From assembly GCA_019635215.1 (NCBI GenBank), contig JAHBZZ010000001.1:248001-312000 (forward strand): a DNA stretch of 64,000 bases. The letters run 5' to 3'. The notes under the pieces are model-generated. The model worked only from the letters and a program-made list of their open reading frames with translations. It had not been told where the DNA came from and searched no databases. Positions 17,881-26,882 of the stretch are shown here, piece by piece. The first letter of the stretch is position 1; each line of letters opens with the position of its first letter. The position numbers and the translations under genes are program-made. Source of the stretch: Nitrosomonas sp. (lineage in GTDB: Bacteria > Pseudomonadota > Gammaproteobacteria > Burkholderiales > Nitrosomonadaceae).

Positions 17881-19902
17881 ATGCCACCCCTATCTGAAAT
17901 CGACAATCTGACCATGATAACCATAACGCTTCCCAACGGGTCACAACGCGAGTTTCCTGCCAATGTTTCAGTTCTAGAAATCGCCTCTGCGATTGGCCCG
18001 GATCTCACGAAAAATACTGTTGCTGGTATGGTGGATGGCAAATTGGTGGATGCCAGTGAACGCGTTAGCCGGGATTCGATTGTACAAATCATTACACCAA
18101 AAGATGAACAGGGGCTGGAGATTATTCGTCATTCCTGCGCCCACTTGATCGGGCACGCTGTCAAACAGTTGTTTCCCACTGCACGAATGGTGATCGGCCC
18201 GGTCATCGACGAAGGTTTTTTCTACGACATTGCGTATGAACGTTCCTTCACGCACGAAGATCTGGTCGCTATCGAATCGCGTATGCGGGTACTGATTGCC
18301 AGAAATTACGATGTGATCAAACGCATCACGCCACGTCAGGAAGCGATCCGAATTTTTCGCCAACGCGGCGAAGATTACAAGTTGCGATTGATTGAAGAGA
18401 TGCCGGAACTTGAAGCCATGGAGCTGTATTTTCATGAAGAATATGTCGACATGTGTCGTGGCCCGCATGTGCCCAACACGCGTTTTCTTAAACATTTCAA
18501 ACTCATCAGACTATCCGGCGCATACTGGCGCGGCAATGCATCCAATGAACAGTTGCAACGCATCTATGGCACGGCATGGGCAGATAAAAAAGCACTTAAC
18601 GCTTACCTCCAGCGTATCGAAGAGGCAGAAAAACGCGATCATCGTCGTCTTGGACGTGAACTGAATCTTTTTCACTTTCAGGAAAGTGCTCCAGGAGCCG
18701 TGTTCTGGCATCCACGCGGCTGGACGATGTTTCAGCAACTGATTGTCTACCTGCGACGCCGTCAACAGGATGCCGGGTATATTGAAATCAATACGCCGGA
18801 CGTCATGGATCGCAGTCTCTGGGAAACTTCGGGTCACTGGCACAACTATCGTGACCATATGTTTACCACGACTACCGGGGACAAACGCGTATTGGCGCTT
18901 AAACCAATGAACTGCCCGGGCAGCATACTGCTGTATCGGCATGCGCTCAGAAGTTACCGCGACTTACCGATTCGCATGGCCGAATTTGGAAAAGTACACC
19001 GCTACGAACCCTCCGGAGCACTGCATGGCTTGCTGCGTTTGCGTCATTTCACGCAGGATGACGCGCACATTTACTGCACTCCACAGCAAATGAACAAAGA
19101 ATGCCGGGCGATTGTCACACTCGTGCTTGATATTTACCGCCAATTCGGATTCACTGAGGTACGCGTCAACCTTTCAACCCGGCCTGATCATCGTATGGGT
19201 GATGATGTCACATGGGATCTGCTTGAAAACGCATTGATTGAATCCCTAAACGACATGACTCTACAATACCAGATCAACCCCGGGGAAGGTGCCTTCTATG
19301 GACCAAAACTGGAATTCGTGCTGCGCGATGCGATCGGACGTGACTGGCAATGTGGCACTTTACAGGTTGACATGAATCTGCCCGAGCGTTTTGGTATTAC
19401 CTACATTGATGAAGCTGGCCAGCGTAAACATCCAGTGATGTTGCATCGTGCGTTATTTGGATCGTTGGAGCGTTTTGCCGGCATCCTGATCGAACAGCAT
19501 GCTGGCAAGCTGCCAGCCTGGCTCGTACCGGTTCAGGTAGCTGTCTTATCTATTACGGAGCAGGCAGCAGTCTATGCACAGGATGTAACCAAGATACTGC
19601 TGGGCAGTAGTCTGCGCGCCGAAGTCGACGTCAGCAATCAGAAGATCGGTTATAAAATTCGGAAACATACGTTGCTTCGCATCCCTTTTTTACTGGTGGT
19701 CGGCATCAGGGAAGCAAATTCCGGCCAAGTCGCTATTCGCACCCGGGAAGGCCAGAATCTTGGGGTAATGCACATCACCGATGCCATCGATCTACTGATG
19801 CAAGAAACACGGGCGCCCGATCTCGCTACGCGTGATATCGCGCAACTTGACTTGCTTCAGCGTTTGAATACCTTTGACGGAACAAACATCCCAACTGTCT
19901 AG
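17881..19902 (+). CDS. thrS: Threonyl-tRNA synthetase (zinc-island copy)
   Basis: A 673-residue class II synthetase with, in order, an N-terminal TGS domain (about 12-72), the tRNA editing/SAD domain with [15 protein letters not shown] (about 84-98), the catalytic core and the C-terminal anticodon-binding domain. Zinc ligands are all present: Cys in KPMNCPGSI, His in DDAHIYC, His in VMLHRALFG. The enzyme charges tRNA-Thr. Start: the ATG at 17881 has an AAGGA site, but a start at the in-frame Met 17914 would give the usual TGS beginning. Zur-controlled second ThrS copies are known in cyanobacteria and elsewhere, which fits its place here. Whether another thrS exists cannot be seen. Confidence 0.95.
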   Translation: MPPLSEIDNLTMITITLPNGSQREFPANVSVLEIASAIGPDLTKNTVAGMVDGKLVDASERVSRDSIVQIITPKDEQGLEIIRHSCAHLIGHAVKQLFPTARMVIGPVIDEGFFYDIAYERSFTHEDLVAIESRMRVLIARNYDVIKRITPRQEAIRIFRQRGEDYKLRLIEEMPELEAMELYFHEEYVDMCRGPHVPNTRFLKHFKLIRLSGAYWRGNASNEQLQRIYGTAWADKKALNAYLQRIEEAEKRDHRRLGRELNLFHFQESAPGAVFWHPRGWTMFQQLIVYLRRRQQDAGYIEINTPDVMDRSLWETSGHWHNYRDHMFTTTTGDKRVLALKPMNCPGSILLYRHALRSYRDLPIRMAEFGKVHRYEPSGALHGLLRLRHFTQDDAHIYCTPQQMNKECRAIVTLVLDIYRQFGFTEVRVNLSTRPDHRMGDDVTWDLLENALIESLNDMTLQYQINPGEGAFYGPKLEFVLRDAIGRDWQCGTLQVDMNLPERFGITYIDEAGQRKHPVMLHRALFGSLERFAGILIEQHAGKLPAWLVPVQVAVLSITEQAAVYAQDVTKILLGSSLRAEVDVSNQKIGYKIRKHTLLRIPFLLVVGIREANSGQVAIRTREGQNLGVMHITDAIDLLMQETRAPDLATRDIAQLDLLQRLNTFDGTNIPTV

Positions 19903-19985
19903 CGCGAGCTTTGCACATGAGCGATTCCTTGAATCGCACGATACCACTTAACTATTTTTTTATAACGCATCTATACACAACAACC

Positions 19986-20486
19986 ATGAAAGAACCAGTT
20001 AAAGCAGTACCGCATGTTGTTTTCTACCCTCGAGAATCTATCGAACAAGTCGAAGAAGGCTATCAATTAGCGCCAAAGTTTGACGATCAAGGATTGATCG
20101 TGTGCGTTACGCAGGATGCCTCCTCAGGCGTGATACTGATGGTGGGTTACATGAATGCAGAAGCCTTGATCAGAACTATCGAAACCGGCGAAGCGCATTA
20201 TTGGAGCCGCTCCCGTCAGATACTGTGGCACAAAGGTGCAACCAGCGGATTTGTACAACATGTTGAAGATCTGTTCATTGATGACGATCAGGATGCCATC
20301 TGGTTGCGTGTCAGCGTCAGCGGTTCAGGCGCCAGTTGCCATGTCGGCTATCGATCCTGTTTCTATCGCAAAATGCCGATTACCAACAACCATCTTAACA
20401 ATCAGCGTCTTGTTTACACCGAAGCTGAGAAAACATTCGATCCTAAACGGATATATGGCGATACGCTCAATCCCACCCAGCTGTAA
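19986..20486 (+). CDS. hisI: Phosphoribosyl-AMP cyclohydrolase paralogue with a lost zinc ligand
   Basis: A protein of about 166 residues that opens the purine ring of PR-AMP in histidine synthesis. Seen: VGYMNAEAL, GEAHYWSRSRQILWHKGATSG and SCHVGYRSCFYR, all signature blocks of HisI. In normal HisI the segment DCDxD provides one zinc Cys and the magnesium Asp residues. Here it reads DDDQD (residues 99-103), so Cys is replaced by Asp100 while C118 and C125 remain. This is the change described for zinc-independent HisI copies linked to COG0523 genes. It follows thrS on the same strand. The open frame reaches back to 19911; the ATG at 19986 is chosen from the family start, and ATG 19917 is the alternative. 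Confidence 0.9.
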   Translation: MKEPVKAVPHVVFYPRESIEQVEEGYQLAPKFDDQGLIVCVTQDASSGVILMVGYMNAEALIRTIETGEAHYWSRSRQILWHKGATSGFVQHVEDLFIDDDQDAIWLRVSVSGSGASCHVGYRSCFYRKMPITNNHLNNQRLVYTEAEKTFDPKRIYGDTLNPTQL

Positions 20487-20504
20487 TCATCGACAAAGTA
20501 CAAT

Positions 20505-20674
20505 TTAAAACAAAAATGACCTTTTCATAGGCTTGATCGGGCCGATTAGATTATCAGGACCAAAATCTACAATAAGATTTTGGTCATCATAATGAATATT
20601 AGTTACACAATCGGCTAATTGAGTCACTGAAATCAATCCCGAATCTGTATCAAATATGATGTAGCGATCCTCAT
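20505..20674 (-). pseudogene. C-terminal remnant of an unidentified gene
   Basis: The minus strand carries an open stretch of about 55 codons ending in a stop at 20505, reading RYIIFDTDSGLISVTQLAD and onward to KRSFLF. It has no start codon or ribosome site and runs into the IS remnant at 20671. The text looks like real protein, but no family is recognised. It is probably a gene tail left after a rearrangement. Confidence 0.4.
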
Positions 20675-20770
20675 ATCAATGGCGGAGTAAAGCGTCTCTG
20701 ACGTTTCTTTATCAATTGTGGTTCAAAATCTCCCAGTCTGTCGCGCAGGGTATTAAGCCTTTTGCAATCA
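20671..20770 (-). mobile_element. Remnant of an IS256-family transposase
   Basis: The minus strand reads RLNTLRDRLGDFEPQLIKKR followed by QRRF and a stop at 20671. The RDR..FEPQLIKKRQRR text is characteristic of the N-terminal part of IS256/mutator transposases. Only about 33 codons remain; no inverted repeats or further transposase are seen. It marks the border between the zinc island and the siderophore genes. Confidence 0.5.
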
Positions 20771-20774
20771 ATAA

Positions 20775-21461
20775 TTAACCGCTATCTGCCCACATTCTCA
20801 ACAGGTTATGATAAACGCCAGTCAGGCTGATCACTTCAGGATCTTTTCCACCACGGTCAGCGGTGAGTTTCTGTATGGCATTATCCAACTGAAAAAGTAA
20901 TGTGCGATGTGCGTCGTTGCGTACCATGCTCTGTATCCAGAAAAACGAGGACACCCTGGTACCGCGTGTCACCGGTGTAACGTGGTGCAAGCTACTTGCC
21001 GGATACAGTATCATCGAACCAGCTGGCAGCTTTACTTCCTGCGTGCCATAAGTATCTTCTATCGTCAGTACGCCACCCTCATAATCTTCCGGTTCGGAAA
21101 GAAACAGGGTTGCGGAAAGATCACTGCGGATCCGGAAATTTGTTCCGCGTAACTGGCGGATTGCATTGTCCACATGCGTGCCGAATGCCTGTCCACATTC
21201 GTAGCGATTGAATAATGGCGGGAATACCTTGAGCGGTAAAGCTGCAGAGATAAACAGCAGGCTCATACTCAAAGCATCCTGGATGAATTCACCCAGGCTG
21301 CGTGCCACCTCAGATTCTTCCGGCAATTGCGTATTATTTTTAGCCAGCGCAGACTGATGCCCGGAGGTTATATTACCATCCACCCACTCTGCCTGACCCA
21401 TCAGTTTTCTGCATTCCGCTACCTGTGCTTTGGTGAGTATATCCGGGATTGTCAGCAGCAT
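20775..21461 (-). CDS. piuC: Fe(II)/2-oxoglutarate dioxygenase, PiuC/YbiX type
   Basis: A 228-residue PKHD-type hydroxylase. Seen: the iron ligands His and Asp in [10 protein letters not shown] (about 94-103), the distal His in [14 protein letters not shown] (about 156-169) and the 2-oxoglutarate-binding Arg in the same block. PiuC/YbiX proteins are commonly encoded next to TonB-dependent siderophore receptors (PiuA/Fiu), as here. Substrate is not established. The gene is downstream of the receptor at 21620 on the same strand, but a terminator-like hairpin lies between them, so its expression may be partly uncoupled. Confidence 0.92.
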   Translation of the reverse strand: MLLTIPDILTKAQVAECRKLMGQAEWVDGNITSGHQSALAKNNTQLPEESEVARSLGEFIQDALSMSLLFISAALPLKVFPPLFNRYECGQAFGTHVDNAIRQLRGTNFRIRSDLSATLFLSEPEDYEGGVLTIEDTYGTQEVKLPAGSMILYPASSLHHVTPVTRGTRVSSFFWIQSMVRNDAHRTLLFQLDNAIQKLTADRGGKDPEVISLTGVYHNLLRMWADSG

Positions 21462-21519
21462 TTCGGAAGTCCTTTAGATACAGAAATACAAAACAACTTG
21501 TTACCTGATTTTACAGCTC

Positions 21520-21559
21520 AAAAAAACAATCTCTGCAAGAATTTACTTCTGCAGAGATT
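21520..21559 (-). terminator. Rho-independent terminator-like hairpin after the TonB receptor
   Basis: AATCTCTGCA (21528-21537) pairs perfectly with TGCAGAGATT (21550-21559). On the minus strand the stem is followed by a run of seven T (21526-21520). It lies just after the receptor stop at 21620 and before piuC. Confidence 0.8.
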
Positions 21560-21619
21560 AAATTGTATCAATATTTAACTCACAGGCGGGCGGAACGCTT
21601 ATCCGTCTGCCGGATCGTA

Positions 21620-23851
21620 TCAGAACCTGTAATTCAGATTGACGAATGCAAAGCGTCCCGGCGCCGGTATCGCATAGTGACGGAAATACGTCGTATTGAA
21701 ATAACGTGTATTCGTCAGATTTTGAATATTCACCTGCACATCAAAATTCTGGCTGATGTTATATTTTGCCATCAGGTCGAAACGTACGTAGGAAGGGATA
21801 TAGCCATTGTTACTCGGATCGGCGTATACCTTGCCGGTATAGAATAAACCGCCACCGAACGTCACACGTGGCAGAATCTGATAGGTAGACCAGACACTGG
21901 CGGCATGCTTGGGCGTGCCATGCAATTGTTTACCTTTACTGCTGGCTGAGCCGACCGCATTCTGATCGGTACTGTCACCGACCTTGGTTTGTTCTGCATC
22001 GAGGAAGGTATACCCCCCGAACACATTCCATTTGTCCGTGATATTACCGGCAAAACCGAATTCAAAACCGTTCACCACGGCCTCACCCGCATTTTCAATG
22101 AATGGACCAACATTGACACGTGCATTGGTTTTGACCGTATGGAACACTGCAGCAGTCAGCGCCAGATCGTGCAATACATGCCATTTGGTACCCACTTCAT
22201 AAGTTTCGGTACGCTCTGGTTTTAAATTCTGTGTATTAGTAGTTAGGTCACCACCAGCATAGGCAAAATCTCCCATTGACAAACCGACAGGCGAGGAAGA
22301 AGTAGCGAAGGCGGCATAAACATTCGCATTGGGCAGCATTTTATAAACGGCGCCCACCTGGTAATTGAAGAAATTTTTGTCCTGTTTGAAAGCGGCGGTA
22401 TTTTCGCCGGTATTGGCATTGCGGTTCTGTAAGTCGATCTGATAATTATCAAATCGAATGCCGGCATTAAGCAGTATTTTCTCTGTCAACTCCATGCTGT
22501 CGAATATGTAAGCTGATTTGTTATGCGCTTCTGCTTCGGTGCCGGGATATGGGTTTCGGGTAACAGGATCGAACGCAACCGAGGGATTGGGATTGCCAAG
22601 CGGCGTCAGACGATCATCCGGGTTTGTGATAGCACCGCCGGCATAGGTCCTATTCCGGTAATCTTCCCAGCTGACTTCGAAACCGGCGTTTAAACTGTGC
22701 TTGATGAATCCGGTATCGAATTTCGCCGATACGTCGGTCAGGTTGGCGATGGTTTCAGTTCGAGTACCCCGGTTTCTCGAAGCGCTTCTGTCCACGATAC
22801 CTGCTGCAAACTGAGCGCTGCTGATATTGGGACGTCCGACGAAGAATTCATTGGTCGTTATACCGAAACGTGTCGTATTACGCACCACCAGGTTCTCGTT
22901 GAACGCATGCGAGAGTTTGAAGGTGCCGATATCCGCTGAGGTATCGTGGAAATCCCGGCCTTTGACACCGTACCAGGCGCTTCTGGAGCCAACCGGTTTT
23001 CCTTCCGGAATACCCCCGTTTTCAGCGTTCTGAATATATGGAACCCCCCAGTCCGATCTGTCATCCGTTTCAAAGTGATACCAACTGACGGTCGCACTGG
23101 TAGGCGTATTCAGGCCCAGGGTGATGGAAGGCATCAATCCCCAGCGTTGTACGTCGACATTATCACGTCCCGGCGTATCTGCTTTATGTGCCATCCCTAC
23201 CAGGCGGACAGCTACGTTCTCATGGATCGTATAGTTACCATCGAAGGTTCCGCGTATAAAGTCATCGGTACCGCCACCAGCAGCCCCTCTGATAAAGTTG
23301 CCTGCCCGGGCTTGCTTGGTCACGATATTGATGCTACCTCCTGCAGAGCCTCTACCGTCGAAACTGCCACTTGGGCCTTTCAGCACTTCCATCTGCTCGA
23401 CCGCAAATATTTCACGAACCTGGGTGCCGAGATCGCGTAAACCGTCGACATAGATCGATGAAAAAACATCGAATCCACGAATGAACGGGCGATCACCTGC
23501 TGCGATACCGCCTTCACCACCTCCGAAGGTAATGCCCGGCGTTGTCCGCAGTGCGTCCTGGAACGACAGTGAACCGCTGTCCTTAATCACCTCGTCGGTA
23601 ATGATAGTGATCGATTTAGGCGTATCGATGAGCGGTGCGGTGAACTTCTGACTGGCAGATTCATCCACTTTATATTCGTTGCTTCTTGCAGTCGTTTTTT
23701 CCGCTTTAATTTTGATTTCAGGTAGCGTCTGTGTTTGTGTCTGTGTTTGTACATGCTCGTTAGCACTGGCCATTCCGCCGAAAGCCAAGGCCAGCGCAGA
23801 CACAGCCGGCTTGATGGGGAATACATCCGATGGACGGATTATCTTTGCCAT
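21620..23851 (-). CDS. TonB-dependent siderophore receptor, Fiu/PiuA type
   Basis: A 743-residue outer-membrane beta-barrel receptor that imports a ferric siderophore using TonB energy. Seen: an N-terminal signal region ending near GMASA (about 30), a TonB box-like segment LPEIKIKAEK (about 43-52), a plug domain with IDTPKSITIITDEVI, PGITFGGGEGG, PFIRGFDVFSSIYVDGLRD and VLKGPSGSFDGRGSAGGSINI, and a C-terminal barrel ending in the aromatic NLNYRF. The pairing with a PiuC-like dioxygenase suggests a catecholate siderophore. An unusual QTQTQTQT stretch (about 35-42) precedes the TonB box. Iron rather than zinc is the likely cargo, although it borders the zinc island. Confidence 0.94.
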   Translation of the reverse strand: MAKIIRPSDVFPIKPAVSALALAFGGMASANEHVQTQTQTQTLPEIKIKAEKTTARSNEYKVDESASQKFTAPLIDTPKSITIITDEVIKDSGSLSFQDALRTTPGITFGGGEGGIAAGDRPFIRGFDVFSSIYVDGLRDLGTQVREIFAVEQMEVLKGPSGSFDGRGSAGGSINIVTKQARAGNFIRGAAGGGTDDFIRGTFDGNYTIHENVAVRLVGMAHKADTPGRDNVDVQRWGLMPSITLGLNTPTSATVSWYHFETDDRSDWGVPYIQNAENGGIPEGKPVGSRSAWYGVKGRDFHDTSADIGTFKLSHAFNENLVVRNTTRFGITTNEFFVGRPNISSAQFAAGIVDRSASRNRGTRTETIANLTDVSAKFDTGFIKHSLNAGFEVSWEDYRNRTYAGGAITNPDDRLTPLGNPNPSVAFDPVTRNPYPGTEAEAHNKSAYIFDSMELTEKILLNAGIRFDNYQIDLQNRNANTGENTAAFKQDKNFFNYQVGAVYKMLPNANVYAAFATSSSPVGLSMGDFAYAGGDLTTNTQNLKPERTETYEVGTKWHVLHDLALTAAVFHTVKTNARVNVGPFIENAGEAVVNGFEFGFAGNITDKWNVFGGYTFLDAEQTKVGDSTDQNAVGSASSKGKQLHGTPKHAASVWSTYQILPRVTFGGGLFYTGKVYADPSNNGYIPSYVRFDLMAKYNISQNFDVQVNIQNLTNTRYFNTTYFRHYAIPAPGRFAFVNLNYRF

Positions 23852-23888
23852 TTCTTAATCTCCCTTAAATAGATATTCTAATATCATG

Positions 23889-23906
23889 TTTTTATTACAA
23901 TAAAAA
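23889..23906. promoter_or_regulatory. AT-rich inverted repeat in the TonB receptor promoter
   Basis: TTTTTATT-ac-AATAAAAA is a perfect 8-bp inverted repeat about 40 bp before the receptor ATG; flanking ATCAT and TGAT extend it imperfectly. A Fur-type iron regulator site would fit the gene, but the match to the Fur consensus is poor. Confidence 0.35.
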
Positions 23907-23939
23907 TGATTTAACCTGCCGTTGAAATAATCGCAGCCG

Positions 23940-24230
23940 CTACCGATGCTCGTTTGCGGACAAAACCGGATCCCGATCGGCACCTTTGAATACCTCAATA
24001 CTCTCAAAACGGAGAGAGAAGTCGCTGGCATTGCCGCCATACGGCGCATAAAGACAGTGGAACACCATCCTCCAGCAGATTGATTTTGGTCGAACGTTGT
24101 GGGATTCAGACCACAAATCCCGGTAGTGGGGTACGCCCCAATCCTTCCTCATATTCATTCGTATATGAATGCCCGGCACCTTGTATAAAGCTTCGCTAAC
24201 AGGTGAAAACCCTGCTTTACCCGAGTGTTT
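23940..24230 (-). pseudogene. Broken fragment of a second TonB-dependent receptor (plug domain)
   Basis: The minus strand reads VSEALYKVPGIHIRM, then WGVP, then, in a shifted frame, STKINLLEDGVPLSL, and then in the first frame again APYGGNASDFSLRFESIEVF followed by KGADR. Joined, these give a typical receptor plug domain of about 90 residues. No barrel, signal peptide or matching stop follows, and at least two frameshifts are present. It lies directly upstream of the intact receptor and belongs to a different subfamily (FecA-like plug text). Confidence 0.75.
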
Positions 24231-24578
24231 CCTTGTCAAAAACATTCGCAATACCAGACATGTCTGGTCAGATTTTCAGGCACCAAAGCGCTTATCATTG
24301 AAATACCGTATCAACCCATTCCCCCGTAAAGTTAAATCGGTAAGCAACCCGAAGCACATTCCGCTTTTCCGCCTGCTCACTTGAAAATCAAATGCGATTA
24401 GAAATTCGATGGATTTTTAGAATGAACGCGAAGACTGTATAAACCCGGCCCCTTTGTGGCGCCTGTCAACTAGAGTTACGTTGATTGCTTAAACAAACTG
24501 TTATTACTATCGAATCTGATTATGAAAACACTAATGCAAATGATGTTAATTCGCATTATATTAACTTTACGGTGAATT
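24231..24578. other. Intergenic stretch without a recognised gene
   Basis: No convincing reading frame or RNA gene is seen between the broken receptor and the 11-bp repeats. Short frames on the plus strand lack ribosome sites and protein-like composition. I looked for a cobalamin riboswitch because of the receptors nearby and saw none. Confidence 0.5.
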
Positions 24579-24644
24579 GTGAAGAATTTGTGAAGAATTC
24601 GTGAAGAATTAGTTAAAATTCTGTTAAATATTTGTTAAAAATTA
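24579..24644. repeat. Six successive 11-bp direct repeats, response-regulator-like operator
   Basis: Units starting at 24579, 24590, 24601, 24612, 24623 and 24634: GTGAAGAATTT, GTGAAGAATTC, GTGAAGAATTA, GTTAAAATTCT, GTTAAATATTT, GTTAAAAATTA. The 11-bp period and the TGTTAA-N5-TGTTAA part resemble binding sites of OmpR/PhoB/PhoP-family regulators. They end about 150 bp before the acylphosphatase gene. Confidence 0.6.
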
Positions 24645-24796
24645 TATTCGTTGATATAAGATGATTTCGTATGATGTGGAAAAATCGTCATAAAATGAAT
24701 CACGATATCAATGCCCCTGCACATCGGGGCACACTGCTCTGTGCTTGGTATTGTCCGGTTTTTCGTACGAACAATATTGAATAAAAGAGGGAGTTA

Positions 24797-25129
24797 TTGA
24801 AAAAGATAAGTTTTTATGTGACGGGTAATGTCCAGGGTGTCATGTTCCGTCAGACATTTCTACGTGCCGCAAAAAAGAGAAAACTCAAAGGCGGCGCATC
24901 CAATGATGCACAAGATCACGCGCGTGTTCATTGTTCACTGATCGGAAATGAAGCTGCGATCGATGAAATGATCAATAAACTGCGTTCAGGCAAACCGATC
25001 AATTCCTGGAATGCCTATGTGGAAGCACTGCATCCGCATGACCATTTTATTGAACTATCCAAACATCAGGTTTCTACAGAGAATATCAATCAATTCCCCT
25101 GGCCGCCCAATGTGGATTTTTATTTATAG
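24797..25129 (+). CDS. acyP: Acylphosphatase
   Basis: A 110-residue small enzyme that hydrolyses acyl phosphates. Seen: VTGNVQGVMFRQTFLRAA with the phosphate-binding loop and catalytic Arg (in MFR), and LKGGASNDAQD with the catalytic Asn. The start is TTG at 24797, supported by the GAGGGAG ribosome site at 24787-24793; no upstream ATG in frame fits. It is longer than the usual 90 residues because of a C-terminal tail with NQFPWPPNVDFYL. The usual GNxxDGxV block is altered to SNDAQDHARV. It is convergent with flgA. Confidence 0.85.
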   Translation: MKKISFYVTGNVQGVMFRQTFLRAAKKRKLKGGASNDAQDHARVHCSLIGNEAAIDEMINKLRSGKPINSWNAYVEALHPHDHFIELSKHQVSTENINQFPWPPNVDFYL

Positions 25130-25138
25130 AAAAGACTG

Positions 25139-25849
25139 CTATGGTTGAACTTCGACAATGCCGTTATGCCTCGCCAAACCGCTGATAATGCGTCCAACTG
25201 TATTACGCACCTGCAACACCTGCCCATCGGATGCATCGGACAGTGCCTGGCCTTCTGAACTGACACTGAATCCCCGCCCTACCACCGTCAGTTTTACATT
25301 CTGCCCTCTCAAAATCACGAAAGGTGCGCGTACCATATTCGGCCGCATCGGTTGACCTGCGGTGATATTCACCGCCGCTATCTTTCCCACGGCCTGGGAA
25401 TACTCCGTAAAAATGCCTTCCGGGAATTGCGCCAGATTAACCACTTGCAAGGACAGATCGTCGAATCCGATGGTCTGGTCACGCGCAACCGGCCGGGCTA
25501 CGTAAAGTACATTGGCCATGATTCTGACTTCTGCGGGCACATAAATGGTCCAGCCGGATTCGCCGTCACACCGCACACCCACCGACGTTTTCCCCCATAA
25601 CCGGCTGCCGGGCGGTATAAAGGGTTCCAAGCGAGCACATTTAGGCAACGTAATGCGATTGTCAATCTGGCCCACTTCAACTTGAACCGCTGCGTTAGGA
25701 CTAACCGTATGGCTATAGATAAAATCTTTTACTGCATTCTGTATTAAAGCAATATCCTGATATTGCGATAAGGCATTTGCCGCAGACAACTGGAAGGATA
25801 TTTTAATGAGGAGAAGAAAAGCCAGTAATTTTAATCGCGTGCTACGCAT
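25139..25849 (-). CDS. flgA: Flagellar P-ring assembly chaperone FlgA
   Basis: A 236-residue periplasmic chaperone for FlgI. Seen: an N-terminal signal peptide (about 1-26), a SAF-like domain with VARPVARDQTIGFDDL (about 114-129), AAVNITAGQPMRPNMV and a C-terminal domain with VKLTVVGRGFSVSSEGQAL and QVLQVRNTVGRIISG. It is divergent from flgB across a 208-bp region and the only flagellar gene here on the minus strand, as is common in betaproteobacteria. Confidence 0.95.
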   Translation of the reverse strand: MRSTRLKLLAFLLLIKISFQLSAANALSQYQDIALIQNAVKDFIYSHTVSPNAAVQVEVGQIDNRITLPKCARLEPFIPPGSRLWGKTSVGVRCDGESGWTIYVPAEVRIMANVLYVARPVARDQTIGFDDLSLQVVNLAQFPEGIFTEYSQAVGKIAAVNITAGQPMRPNMVRAPFVILRGQNVKLTVVGRGFSVSSEGQALSDASDGQVLQVRNTVGRIISGLARHNGIVEVQP

Positions 25850-26057
25850 TATGATCTCCCGGAATACATGCTGTTACGACAGTGATTGATAGCCAGAATA
25901 TCTTAAGACGATATGACACCCTGAATTACGCAAGTAAAGGGTAATTTCCAGTTTTATTCTTAAAATCATCCACCTTAAAAATACCCTAGCATAGCTGACC
26001 ATACGAACTACTTTTAACAGGCCTGCAGTCTTGGGTTTTTTTTCAGCGAGAATGGAT

Positions 26058-26462
26058 ATGATCAGCAAGTTAGATAAGACGCTTAATTTTCATCATCAAG
26101 CTTTGGGACTCAGAGCGGCAAGACAGGAACTGCTCGCCAGCAACATTGCCAACTCGGATACACCCAATTTTAAAGCCAAGGACATTGATTTCTCAGGCGT
26201 GCTGCGTGAGAAACTATCTGCATCGTCTCCGGCCACCGCGCTCAATACAACCTCGCCGCAGCATATCGGTAACGGCAAGGATCACGGTATTGGCAACAGC
26301 ATTCTTTACCGTATCCCGATGCAGCCCAGTATCGATGGAAACACGGTGGATATGGACTCGGAACGTACCCGCTTCGCTGACAATTCCATTCAATATGACG
26401 CCAGCATAACGTTCATCAACATGCAATTTAGACATCTGCAGACCGCGATGCAGGAGCGATAA
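26058..26462 (+). CDS. flgB: Flagellar basal-body rod protein FlgB
   Basis: A 134-residue proximal rod subunit exported by the flagellar type III apparatus. Seen: the N-terminal rod motif LRAARQELLASNIANSDTPNFKAKDIDF and a C-terminal helix FINMQFRHLQTAMQER. The ATG at 26058 (MISKLDKTL) matches the family start; the open frame reaches back to a TTG at 26031 and another ATG at 26052. It is the first gene of a rightward flgB-to-flgL run. No clear sigma-28 or sigma-54 promoter could be picked out in the gap to flgA. Confidence 0.95.
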   Translation: MISKLDKTLNFHHQALGLRAARQELLASNIANSDTPNFKAKDIDFSGVLREKLSASSPATALNTTSPQHIGNGKDHGIGNSILYRIPMQPSIDGNTVDMDSERTRFADNSIQYDASITFINMQFRHLQTAMQER

Positions 26463-26464
26463 TC

Positions 26465-26869
26465 ATGTCTTTATTCAAAGTTTTTAACATTGCAAGCTCA
26501 GCCATGACGGCGCAATCCCACCGCCTGAATGTCGTCGCCAGTAATCTTTCCAACGCGGACAGCGTTACCGATTCTTCCGGTGAACCTTACCGTGGGCGGC
26601 AGGTGGTATTCAGCACACTCAAAGCGGATGAAAATGGCGCCAGTGGTGTCAAAGTCGCCGGGGTTGTGCATGATGCGTCTCCCATGAAAAAAATTTTTGA
26701 ACCGCATCACCCACTCGCGGATAAGGATGGCTACATTATCAAACCCAATGTCAATGTTGTCGACGAAATGGTCAATATGATGTCGGCGTCACGTTCTTAT
26801 CAGAATAATGTTGACATGATGAACACAACCAAGTCTTTACTGCAAAAAACACTCACGATTGGTCAATAG
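26465..26869 (+). CDS. flgC: Flagellar basal-body rod protein FlgC
   Basis: A 134-residue proximal rod subunit. Seen: NIASSAMTAQSHRLNVVASNLSNADS at the N terminus and PNVNVVDEMVNMMSASRSYQNNVDMMNTTKSL at the C terminus, the two coiled-coil-forming ends shared by rod and hook proteins. It starts two bases after the flgB stop. Length is normal for FlgC. Confidence 0.96.
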   Translation: MSLFKVFNIASSAMTAQSHRLNVVASNLSNADSVTDSSGEPYRGRQVVFSTLKADENGASGVKVAGVVHDASPMKKIFEPHHPLADKDGYIIKPNVNVVDEMVNMMSASRSYQNNVDMMNTTKSLLQKTLTIGQ

Positions 26870-26882
26870 AAGGTAAATCACC

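Noticed and set aside
20907..21211. Plus-strand frames opposite piuC
   Set aside because: They are shadows of the dioxygenase gene without ribosome sites or recognisable protein text.
24060..24500. Cobalamin riboswitch upstream of the TonB receptor
   Set aside because: No B12-box-like conserved segment or matching stems were seen on either strand.
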